This document shows, one piece after another, positions 13,161-23,611 of a stretch of DNA of 64,000 bases. The first letter of the stretch is position 1, and each line of letters begins with the position of its first letter. The notes under the pieces were generated by a model that made no database searches, had not been told where the DNA came from, and worked only from the letters and a program-made list of their open reading frames with translations. Source of the DNA: Drosophila pseudoobscura (Eukaryota; Arthropoda; Insecta; Diptera; Drosophilidae); the NCBI RefSeq assembly GCF_009870125.1, contig NC_046683.1, forward strand, positions 44,655,869 to 44,719,868. Direction: 5' to 3'. The translations under genes and the position numbers were made by a program.

Positions 13161-15528
13161 TACAATTAAACAGAAGGAGTGACGTGACGGCGAAGCCGTA
13201 CAGTGCGTCTGGCATGCCATTCCGCGCGGTCATCGGATATCCTTCACTCTGCATTCAGTGCAGAAAATGAACAGCAATTCCCTTGCGAAATGCAAACAAC
13301 TTACCAAAGTGAAGCCCTACGGAACTAAGTAAATTGTTGGCTTAACAAATTGCTAATCCCCATCGGAGGGAAGTGGAATGGACAGGAGACTGGGGCATGC
13401 CTGAAAGTGAAAGTCGAGATCCCAACTGAAACGCTCTCAACAAGGTAACATACCTACATCGAAAAATCCTAAGCGTAATCACTAAGCGTTTTATTTTCAA
13501 GGCGCAGTGTGAAAATATTGCAATTTAATTGTGTGGCACTTGAGCACACTTGAAGGCCTGCATTTCTTTCCACTCCTCGGACGACGCTTGTGCTGTTGGT
13601 AGTTCTCCGAAAGGTCATTTCACTTGGCTTTTAAGAAAATTAGTTTAAAATTAATTAAAAGATTTTCCCCATAACAGCTCTGTGGCTTTCAGAATACTCC
13701 TACGTGTAGAGGAGCGAGAGCCACAACTCGGGGAGGACGGAATAATGGCAAAACTTGGGATAATCATCCCAACCACACCACCAGCACCCCGTTCCTTGGC
13801 AGGCGGTTCGCTTGGGTGGACGTACACCAGGAATTCTGCTCACTTTTTAATAGTTCGCAAACCGCGGAAAAGCTATGTGAAGCTTAAACACTGTTTCAAA
13901 TACTTTTCCGGGCGCAGAGTGTGTGTGTTTGCTCCCCCATGGGTGGAAGCCCAAGTCCTTTACAACTCAAAAATACTTCAAAAGTCCTTGTCTGCGAGTA
14001 AACTCCAATTATCCGCCGTTTCCGAGTTGACTTTCTTTAATTTTCCAGACAAGTATCCGCTAAAGAGAAGTTAATCGCTCGTTTATTAAAAAGTCAAGTC
14101 GCTTTGCCAGAATATTCCATGGAACGGGCTGTAAAATAGCTCTGTAGCATGATATTCTTACATTTTATGTATAAAAACTGTAATAATTTAATGTTTCATA
14201 TTGCCCGAAAAACATATTTAATTGTCACAGAGAACAATACGCTCGTAGCAGTCAACAGATGCTGTGGAAATAAATTAAATCTGACGGATTTTCATTGTCA
14301 GTTTTTCCGTTGCCTGACTATCATCTGGCTTTCAATCGAACGCTTTTGTACTTGACAACGTTGCAGACAGACAGACACTCCAACAAAAGGAAAAGCTGTC
14401 AAAGCAATTGCAATTTCTATGGTTCCTAGGGTGATGTGGTATACCCCGTAAGTCCTTTTCAATAAGAAAACAACATACATGCTATTATTTCGTAAGATGA
14501 TTGAAGTGATTTACAAAACTTTTGAAAAGGAGATCTATAATCTTTGGGAAATATGTAGGTTCAAAAGCATTCTGTCGATCCACAGATATCGGAATTCATT
14601 TACAGATTTACTTACATGTATCATAAACGATGATGAATCAATGCTGAATGTTTTCAGACAAGCATTATAGCCTTGTAAGATGGTCTTTTAGAACACGTTG
14701 CTTGTGGTCCTGCTGCAGTGGCAGTGGCGTTCCTTTCTGAATCTAGTTTTACTTCGAATTGATTATCCCATACCTGTCCCCGCCACAGGGAAAAAACACC
14801 CCATGTTGCATGCAATTTTGGAAACACCACCAAAAAGAGAACAGGAATACGAGCAGAGCGGCCAGACAGCGAGCCTTACTTATGCGATTCCAATTGCCAG
14901 AACGGTTTTAACGAATGCAGTGCCTTAAATTTCAATGAGATCACCCAATTCGAATGGATTAGTTCAATGAGTGGTGCCCCGACGGCTTCACTTTTGCCAC
15001 ATATGGGGATCCGAATAGCTTATTTCTGCAACACACTTCACAATAGTTATCCAGATATCCAAGTGAATCCAGATACCCCACACACACGCATGTCACTGCT
15101 ATTCAGAAGACCATTGTGCACTTTGAACCATTTGCCATCGCTCGGAAAATTCAATTTTGACAATTCTCAAGTGACACTTCGATGGCGCACTAAACAAAAA
15201 ACAGAGTTGCGCTCTTGACAGCCTAGAGCTCGATGGAATGGATGAATCAAATCCCAACTACTACGACGATGTATGATACGATTGAATCCGATGATAGCGC
15301 GGCTACAGGCGAGTGGACTTTCACCCACGAACAGGGTCCAGAGCAAACTGGCGGGCACGCGACCTAAAGCCATCAGCCAAGGCGAAATAAAGCCACGAGC
15401 GCACGGACGAGCACGAGACACCACACGAGACTTCAGGCTGTCCTCACTTCCTGCTCGGGGAAAGCGAGAAGCGCACGCCAGCGCTGGTGTGAGGGGGTGC
15501 GCAGAGAGAGGACGAGAGCGAGCGCACG

Positions 15529-15570
15529 GGGTGGTTCAAACAACCACCCAGGGGGTGGCTCGGGTGGTTG
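15529..15570. promoter_or_regulatory. Cluster of GGGTGGYT boxes with an 8-bp inverted repeat
   Basis: The sequence GGGTGGTT-CAAAC-AACCACCC forms a perfect 8-bp palindromic arm pair (15529-15549). It is followed within 20 bases by GGGTGGCT and GGGTGGTT. These boxes are near matches to Ci/Gli (TGGGTGGTC) or CACCC-box sites. The function is inference. Confidence 0.3.
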
Positions 15571-15989
15571 TGCACGATATTTCGTGTGTTGTGACGCCGT
15601 CTGTTACGAGTTGTACAAGTGGCATCCATCGCAGGCCGCCGACAGGGGTGGAAAAGAGGACGGCCAGACATTTTCCCCTACGTAGTACTAAAAACGGACA
15701 AATCAACTAGAATTAACTAATCGTAGCATGTAAATCTCTATGGGAGCCCTTGCTTCTACTGAATATTGGTACATCTCTGGCTATGAATGTAAGCTAGAAA
15801 CTAAAACTTATCCTAAAAGTATAGACCTCACTTATCAAAATCCATGCAAGAGTACCTTAACAGTTTTTGCACCATAAATGAGGGCCAATACTCATTTATT
15901 TTTAAAATTAAATGTAGATTTACTCATCAATCAGCATCAGGAAAAGCATTAGAACATTAAAGAAGTCAAATCTTAGAATAAAGCTTTCT

Positions 15990-17050
15990 TCACTTGCAAT
16001 AACGATCGGCTTTCATTTTGCTACGTCTGTCCAAAAGAGTTTCATGCAGGGATCCTTGGGCCTTGGCTTCCTCGAGCTCTTTTATGGTGCTTTTGCTGAT
16101 TAAAATCTTTTTGTCCTGAAACTTTTGGAACTTTTTCCTGTAGATAAAACAAAACAAAGAACTTTACTTTTAGAATGATTGCTTCTTCGGGGCCTTACTT
16201 ACACATAATTCTTTTCAACTTCGCCCAAGTCTCCCTTCTCTTCTTTGGGCTCCTCGTCGACGACAACGTCACGTGCTCCATTGCTCCGTACTTTGCAAAT
16301 TTCATGCTCTCCAACCTTCTTACGCAGGGCCACGCACGCATCGTCTTCGGGATCGATCGACATGAAGTGTCCAGTTTCCGACAGCAGAGCCATCCGATTA
16401 TCCTTTAGGTCATTAAAAATATAGAATACAACTTTCCTTCAACACCTCTGGGGTCTTATAGAACCGAAATGCATACCTCGAAAACTGGCTCCCATTGCTC
16501 CATGCTACCTACGGCCTCTGAACGACCCGTAACCATTCCATCCTTTTCAATTTTGAGATACTTCCCATAGCCCGATTTGAAGGCCACTTTTCGATCGTTG
16601 ATGGGAAATGCAGTAAAAATCTCCTCCGGTTCCGGGGACTCACCAGAGCCGTGTGGGGCGCCCAGGGTAAACAGACTGGAATATTTATGTGTGTGAGTAT
16701 AATGATGTTTTTACAATGCGCCTTCTTTATTACCCATTGTCCAGTGCCTTCAGGTAACATCGATTACCAAATTCTATAGCGACTGTTCCGGTCAGGTCCA
16801 CTGCTGCCTTCGCTGCCCACCAGCCGCCGTGATCGATTGCGTCTTCGTCGACCTGAACCTTTGGCTTTTTGGAAGTTTCTTTTTCATCTTTTTCCTTCTT
16901 CCGTTTCTTACTTTTTCTGTGGTTGAACGCGAAGAAACAATCTTGTAAGTAACAGCAGCTACAGAAACTACAGATCTACATATACTCATACTTGTGCTTT
17001 TCTCCCTTTAAGACTAATTTTTTGATGCGCACATTGTCATAATCGGACAT
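15990..17050 (-). CDS. FRG1: FRG1 homologue, nuclear RNA-associated actin-bundling fold protein
   Basis: Five minus-strand exons: 16992-17050, 16734-16916, 16477-16675, 16203-16402 and 15990-16137, giving 262 codons, close to human FRG1 (258). It starts MSDYDNVRIKKLVLKGE, followed by a lysine-rich nuclear targeting stretch (KSKKRKKEKDEKE). The fascin-like beta-trefoil core follows, with GGWWAAKAAVDLTGTVAIEF, GRSEAVGSMEQWEPVFEDNR and SETGHFMSIDPEDD, then a basic C-terminal helix. FRG1 family proteins are nuclear/nucleolar, associate with spliceosomal complexes, and bind RNA and F-actin. The upstream side (from 17051) is shared with the repeat-containing gap before Pex23. Assignment is firm from length, exon phase and motif order. 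Confidence 0.93.
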
Positions 17051-17970
17051 TGGAGCTTTTATTTAGAAACAATTAAAAACAATTTTGTTGTGGAACTGTG
17101 TCAAAACGAATTGTTTTATTTTGTTTTGGTATAGTGATGTGCATTTCTTAAACGAAATATATCGACGTATATTGTGATTACTCGATGAATCCATAAAGGA
17201 CTCTAAAATCAAACCGAACAAGAGACGATCAAACGATCAGGAACTCGATCCTGCTAGTATTCGATAAGTGATGTGATATGCCTCTTAATTGCTTTTAACA
17301 TGATTTATTCATTGGTGCATTGCAAAAGAGAGTCAGTCTGCTAAACAACCGATATATTTACTTACACTATCGATACAAAAGTCGCATCCCAAGAAATTTC
17401 AAGGTGTGTAACCTGAAGAGGGAGCAACAAAATCATTCAAAAATTTGAAATCAATTTGAGATCAAACTGATGAAAAGAGATCTGAATATAATCGAATAAA
17501 TGTGTTCCTTTTGAATAATTATACATATTGTAATAAGAATGATGAGAAAAAACCAATTTCATTCATTAACTTTGGCTCAGTAATTATATCTTGTAAAGAA
17601 ATATAAATAACTTAATTTGTAAAAAAAGAAACAAATTTAAGCGTTTTATGGTTGAGTACACAAAATGGAACAATAATAATACAAGTACAAGAGAGCAAGC
17701 AGGCTTCTTGTGCCGAAGCTTTTTAATACCCTTGCAGATTGATAATTCCAATATATTCCAGAGAGATTAAAGTTCGGTTTGGAACGTCTTAAGAGCTGCC
17801 GACGGTAAGAATATTCTATTCTATTCTAGAGTCCAAAATACTTCTTTTGAATTAAGGACCCCTGGTCAAAATGGTCTTACCGTCTGTAAGGGTATACAAA
17901 TACATATAGCAAGCATAAATACAGTATCATGAATCGTAAATAGGAATGCACTTCATGGAACGACAACTGT
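17051..17970. other. Gap between FRG1 and Pex23
   Basis: It contains the FRG1 promoter side, AT-rich DNA with GATATATTTACTTACACTATCGATA near 17.35 kb in pieces (TATCGATA is a DRE core), and a short repeat with inverted ends at 17.72-17.90 kb. The Pex23 3' UTR runs in from the right. Confidence 0.4.
17717..17898. repeat. Short element with inverted ends (MITE-like), unclassified
   Basis: The left end TTTTAATACCCTTGCAG and right end CTGTAAGGGTATACAAA are imperfect inverted repeats. Inside, GCCGACGGTAAGA and TCTTACCGTC also pair. It is about 180 bp and noncoding. The same ACCCTTGC/GCAAGGGTAT boundary signature occurs at 38.70-38.79 kb. Confidence 0.4.
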
Positions 17971-20900
17971 TTACATATAGCCCTCGACCGACACATGCTG
18001 CCACTGGCCCTGAAATGAAATTTCTGATTAAAAAACGAACGTAAAAGGCTTGATTATAATCGTATTTACTGGGATGCCAAGGTTCCAGCCGACGCCCGCG
18101 GGATTCTCGCTTGTAATTCCGCACCGCCTGCAGATGATGCCATTGAGGGAGATGGCCCACACTTCAGCGCCCACGGATACCGATCGGAAGCCGCACTGTT
18201 GCTCCGTATGGGGCGGTATATTGGCGGCATTTGGAAGAAACTGCCAGTGCGAGCCCTCTGGAAAGGTTCTCGAAATCTCCTTGCGAACAGCCAGTCGTTG
18301 TTGGTTGTCCAAAGCCCAGATTCCAGCTCGCCCCACGCTTATCGCCTTGAATGTCACACCGGCCGGCGCCTCCACCTGTTGCCAAGCATCGCCGCAAGGG
18401 TTCTGCCTGCTAATGCCATAGCGGAAGAACACCATGCCGTTGCGCGCCACCGTCCACACCTGACCCGTTGGCCCAACGCTGATGGCAATCAGTGGCTGCT
18501 CGCTGGCAATGTGCTCCCAGGCGTCTCCGCGCGGATTCAAGCTACTAACGCCATGTCGGATGAGCACATCGCCATTGGACGCAATGGCCCAAGCGGCAAC
18601 AGGCACATTCTTAACGTCATGCGCACTGTCCACATCCTCGTCCAGGACATGCAGAGCCGCATCGAGCACTTTCGACTGGCTCAGCTCCTGCCAAGGGCCA
18701 CTGCAGCTCAAGCGACATCTCTTCATCCACCGCCGACGACGCACGCAATCAGTGAGCTTCTTATGGGCATGATAGTTGGCAGGAAAGTCAATGGCATACT
18801 GCCAGCCCTCCTTGTCGGCGCCACCTGGTATGTTGTAGTCAATCGCCCAGTCCGAGATCCACTCGCAGTGCGTGGACAGCAGCTTGGTGTGCTCCTTGCT
18901 GCGCTTCTGCCGTCCAGTGGCATCGCTCCATGTGTGCCGGTCCGTGGGCAGGCTTTTGGCAGTGAATCCGCTTATCGGATTCCACCGCTGATTCTCATAC
19001 ACGTAGTACGTGTGCGTGTCTATCATTGCGTTTATCTTTCCGGAGCCCTCGAGGCCCTTGAGGAACATGCCGCCCCATCCGCCGTTGTAAACCCATGCGG
19101 TATTGTCGCAGGATATGCCCCATACAACATCCACGCCGCTGTTGTAGACCCGCTTGATGTGGCCTCCCATCTGGCGCCAGTGCATCTGCTGCATGGACAC
19201 AATGACTGACGGACAGCGATACAGCACGCTGAAGAGCTTGATGCGTCCACTCACGTACAGGCAAGTGACACTCTCCGGATCAATGCGGTATTTGTAGTCC
19301 GTATAGACCACATTATTCACAATGATGTGGTAGTGGTTCTGCAGTGCTCTGAAACGATGGAGAGAGAGCGATAGATAAGCTGGTTTTTGGGTAGGTTTAT
19401 CGATGCCACAGCCTTACCTGATTTTCAATGTAAACGTGGCGCCCGGAGCAAACACTACCTTGTCGTTGCGCACCTCCTCCAGCCATTCAGATTCCTTCAT
19501 GGAATTGAGCACAGTTGTGCGCTCGTTGAAGCGTGGATTCAGATGCAAGGCGATCACTCGGTGTTTCTCCACACGATGGGGCTGCACCTTGACCGTCGAG
19601 TGGCACTGCAGGTCGAAGCGTATCTGATCAGCATCGTCATAAACGCACCCAGAGATCTCCAGTTCAGTGCCACAGGGCATGCCATTGTACAGAGTGTTGT
19701 AGTAGGGTGTCTCGCAGGTGGACACGTCCATTCTCTCCACGTATCCCTGGCCGCTGGACATCTGCTGCGCCTTCATAGTGGCCGCATCGAAGACAAACAC
19801 ATCCCCCAGGTCGCTGGTCAGCCAAATGGCATTGTTGGCCGGCTTCCCTATCAAAGTATTGATTTGGCTGCACACTGACGACAAGTGCGAGAGCCAATCC
19901 TCCATTTCCGAGTCGCTGGAGAACTGCAGCTTTACGGGCGAGCAGTTGACGGGCAGATGGGGGGCATGGATGGCCAGACGCGGCGATCCCGCCTCGCTGC
20001 AGCACTGAGCGCACGTAATATCCGATAGCGGAAACTGTATCTTTGTGGCCGCTCCATCGGGGCTGAGAACTGTGAAGGTGCCCGAGTCACCCGATCTTGA
20101 GCCATCGATGCTGCCACTGTTGCTGCCACTGCTGCTGCCACTGACCCATTCAAGCTCTATTATGCAGTCCTCAAAGTCCCCGCCGGGTCGTTGGTAGCGT
20201 GCATCCGCAGACTTTATCCACGAAGATAGCTCCACAGCCTTTTCGAATTGGGTCTTACTCTGCAGCTTGACGAGCTTCTCCTGTCGGCGCTGCAGCTTGC
20301 CCAGAATGTCCTTCCGCCAGTTGGCATTCACATCCACTTTGCTGTCACTGGCCGCCTGCTCGTTGAACCAGTTGGGCAGATTGTTTGAGTCGACGGTGAC
20401 TGCTCCGGGAGCCACACAGCTCCAAAGAACCCCGCATTCGGTCCAGAACTGAGAGCCCGTGTGGTCATCATCCTCACCCAGAAACACATCCGATCCGTGG
20501 TGCATCGAGTCCGACTCGAAGACCGTCGAATCGCTCTCTGGATGCGCCTCCATGCCCACCACGGATCCTACACTGCGCACTGGCGACCAGGCACGAGGAT
20601 TCCTCAGCTGTGTCTCGAATTTCCCACTGTTTTCGATCACATCTGCGGCGGGCGCACTGCTGGCGTGTGAGGATTCGCGAAGTGCTGCCGTACGCTGCTT
20701 GTGGCGATCGTTCAGGTTCAGGCTGCCTATGGTTGGCGGCGAGTCGGCGCTGAGTTTCCACCTTTCGTTTTTCAAGCGTCCTCCCACTCCGTTGCTGGAG
20801 GAGGAGCCCGCGGAACTGTGGAGCACCGTTTCGATAACGGCGCACGTTTCAACGACGCCTTTCTCTTTCTCTTTGGAGTAGAGATTGGAGAAGCTCTGGT

Positions 20901-22206
20901 GCTTGGACCCGGGCGTGGAGCTGCTGCCACCGCTCTTGCGGGATACAATGGACAAGGAACTGGAAGTGCGGCTGATCTGCATGGGGCATTGCAGTTGACG
21001 CCACTTTTTGCCGGTGGGATCGGCGGCAGTTACGCCGGACCGATAGTACAGCAAACGGTCAGCGGCCCCCACAGCGAATACCTAGAGAATGGGACACGTA
21101 AGTAACCAAAGGCGAATGCCTCAATGGAGGGGAGCGCTCACCTGATCGTTAGGCGCCACGGAAACCATTGAGACGTTGCCTACCATTTCCACCCAGCCTT
21201 TGCCAATGGCCGAGTCCTCACTTATGCCAGCTGCCTCGCCCTTGATGCCGCGTCGGAACCAGGCATGGTGATCGTTGGTCACACACCAGACCGCATCAGT
21301 GCCAACAGAAACGTGTACGATGCGCAAATTCGCGCCAGCCACTGGCGTCTTGACATCGAGCCACGCCTCGCCGGATAGGTTATCGCGGGTCACACCTGTG
21401 CGAACGATGACCCGACCGTTGTACAAAACAGCCCAAACCAGACCGGTGGGGCCCACACTGATCTGCGACAGCTCACTGCCCGTGGGCGTGGCTATGGCTG
21501 TCCAGCGCAGGCCTTCGGGTGCCGTCTTCGACACACCTGTTCGAAACATGGCCCTGCCATGAGCGGTAATGGCCCAGACACACAGCGTGCCGGCCGCAGC
21601 ATTGGGCACATTTGTGCCTCCAATTGCCACATCGATGAAGGGCTCTTGGGTGGGATCTTTGTGTAGTGGAGCCACGGCACACCAGCTGTTTAGGGCGGCA
21701 TAGCGGCGGTAACGTTTCCACTTGCGACGCCGCACATACGAGTTCCATGACTTCTTAATCGAGTAGGAAGCCGGAAAGTCCAAGGCATACATCCAGCCGT
21801 CTTCTGGAAGCTGCTGGCCATCCAACTCCAGGTCCAAGTGCCAGTCCCCATCCCATTGCCAGGCCATGGAGGGCAGGCGAATCTTGTCCACACTTCGCTC
21901 CACGCTGCCGTCAGCGGAAGAGTATTTGTATCGATCGGTGGGCAAAAGAGTCTTGGAGAAGCCCTCGATGGGCAGCCAGCGTTCGTTCTCGTAAGACTCC
22001 TCCTTGACCCGTATGGGCACATCGAGTCCGTGAACGTGTACATACACCTGACGGTCGCCGCCAATGGCCCACAGAAAATTAGGTACAGCGCAGATTTTCT
22101 TGAATTCCAATCCCAGATACGGCAATTCCCGCCACGCTCCCGAGCTGGTGGACAACGTGTACACACGACCCTCACTGCTCGCGGCAAACAAATATGTGCT
22201 AGGCAT
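17971..22206 (-). CDS. Pex23: Pex23/TECPR1-type tectonin beta-propeller protein with two dysferlin domains
   Basis: Four minus-strand exons: 21142-22206, 19418-21081, 18070-19348 and 17971-18009, giving 1348 residues. The start is MPSTYLFAASSEGRVY; an in-frame GTG three codons earlier is not needed. Order: tectonin repeats; a DysF-N/DysF-C pair (ENERWLPIEGF, WMYALDFPASYS, WNSYVRRRKWKRYRRY); more tectonin repeats of the SVGPTGLVWAVLYNGRV type; a Ser-rich linker; a PH-like segment; a second DysF pair (ENQRWNPISGF, WQYAIDFPANYH, CVRRRRWMKRC); and C-terminal tectonin repeats. The tiny last exon ends GQWQHVSVEGYM. The fly gene is named after yeast peroxin 23, but the double-DysF tectonin order is that of TECPR1. 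TECPR1 acts at autophagosome-lysosome fusion and at damaged lysosomes, where its DysF domain recognises sphingomyelin. The promoter is divergent with SCCRO4. Confidence 0.93.
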
Positions 22207-22479
22207 TTTGGCCACGATTAAATGTAATACTTATAGGGTAGTTGCTGTTCGTTCTCGGTCTTTCATTGTGTTTACAATACGAAAAATTGATTTTTCGTTC
22301 ATTCTTCACGTCGGCACAAGGTTGCCATATCAGCAGTTTATCAGCTGTGAACCCAATTTTATCCCCAACAGTCTTCTAGCCCCAATCATAGTGTAAACAA
22401 TCAGTAAAACAATAGCCCCCTTATCACTCAGACACAAAATTACGAAACTACGAGCTGAAGTCACAGGAATTTTTAAAAC

Positions 22480-22590
22480 AAAATTGTATATCAGTGTTAA
22501 ATTTTCCCGCTTCATATTATCGATGGTAAGCCGAAACAGTCGATGGTCGGGTAATTTTGAAACCATCGATAGTATATATCGATAGGGCTA
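22480..22590. promoter_or_regulatory. DRE-rich divergent promoter block (Pex23/SCCRO4)
   Basis: ATCGAT occurs at about 22518 and 22565, and a full DRE core TATCGATA lies at 22577-22584, with GTCGATGGTCGG between. DRE is a housekeeping core-promoter element bound by DREF. The 22.48-22.56 kb portion has a homologous copy at 34.24-34.33 kb. Confidence 0.55.
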
Positions 22591-22950
22591 GGAAAACAAA
22601 TCGAAACAAATAAATGAATTGTAAATTGATTTCGAAAAATATGCCAATAATTCAAAGAGTTCGTTCGTACGGAGCAATGTAAGGAGTATTTTAACTAAAT
22701 ATAGTACAACCACCACCAATTAAGTGAGTATACGGCAGCCGTGCGAGATTAAAAGTGCGTTCGGCGTGGCGACGTAAAAGACGAGCACGCGCAGCGTCAG
22801 CTGCTAGCTGTGGAGGCGGCCACCACGAAAACCCCGACCGACTCCATCCTCTACTCCATTATCATATCGCCAAAAGCAAGTAGTCCTTGCCAGCAGCCGG
22901 TATTTCGTATTTCGTACATTCAAGTAGTAAAACGTTCCTGTATGCACGCA

Positions 22951-22980
22951 TACACACACACACACACACACTCACACACA
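22951..22980. repeat. (AC)n microsatellite
   Basis: A dinucleotide ACACAC run with one CTCACA interruption, located in the presumed SCCRO4 leader. Confidence 0.85.
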
Positions 22981-23611
22981 GACGCAGATTTGGGTGCAAA
23001 TGGTCAGGCATGCACGTACTATAAGGCAGGTTGTTGTTTTTGCTTGGTGCGAACAAACTAAACTACGCGGACGCGGAAGTCCCACAGAAATATCCATGCA
23101 ACGCAGCCCCGTGTTGCGTGTATATGTCTGCACATCGTATGAACACACACATAGAGCAGAAGTGCTCCTGTGTGCATTCCGTGAATTTCTTGGCAGCGAC
23201 AGTGGAAAAATCATTGCGTCCACCGCGACCCCAGAGTTGGGGGAGGCCTGCACCGACCCGACCTCTGCCTTTGTGACAATTTGCAACGTTAACGCCGACA
23301 CCCGTAACACAATTAACTAAACACAAAACACACATTTGTTCTTCATTCGGTGGAATCCTTATACGAGGATATTAATGCCGCAGTTTGATTTCTTTTAACC
23401 ATTGTCTCTCCCTCCTTTCACAGACTAGCATTTCAAGCTGTGTAATGTGTGCTCTCTAAACTACTGTGGTAAGTGCACTGCATAATTGGATGGACAATAA
23501 GTTAATCTATTTCCCCAAACCAACAGAACACATTCTTCCAAGCAACTATTATTAATTAAGTCTGGTGACAGGCGCATAAGGCGACGTCTGCCAATCACAT
23601 CACAACAAGTC

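Larger units (their letters stand above)
9500..15989. other. Noncoding DNA between the TSP1-repeat gene and FRG1, distal half
   Basis: No coding exon was recognised. It contains an INE-1-like fragment at 12.97-13.16 kb and a GC-rich stretch at about 15.2-15.7 kb with repeated GGGTGG boxes, which could be the promoter or first exon of the minus-strand TSP1-repeat gene. The last 270 bases before 15990 would include the FRG1 3' UTR; AATAAAG lies just downstream of the FRG1 stop, at about 15977. Confidence 0.4.
22207..23611. other. Pex23/SCCRO4 divergent intergenic region and SCCRO4 5' leader
   Basis: It contains a cluster of ATCGAT motifs at 22.51-22.59 kb, an (AC)n microsatellite at 22951-22980, and the probable noncoding leader of SCCRO4. 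There may be leader introns: an AG acceptor-like site lies near 23.42 kb. No coding exon is seen. Confidence 0.45.

Noticed and set aside
18199-19209. 336-codon plus-strand frame opposite Pex23
   Set aside because: It is the antisense shadow of a GC-rich coding exon; the minus strand has clear family motifs.
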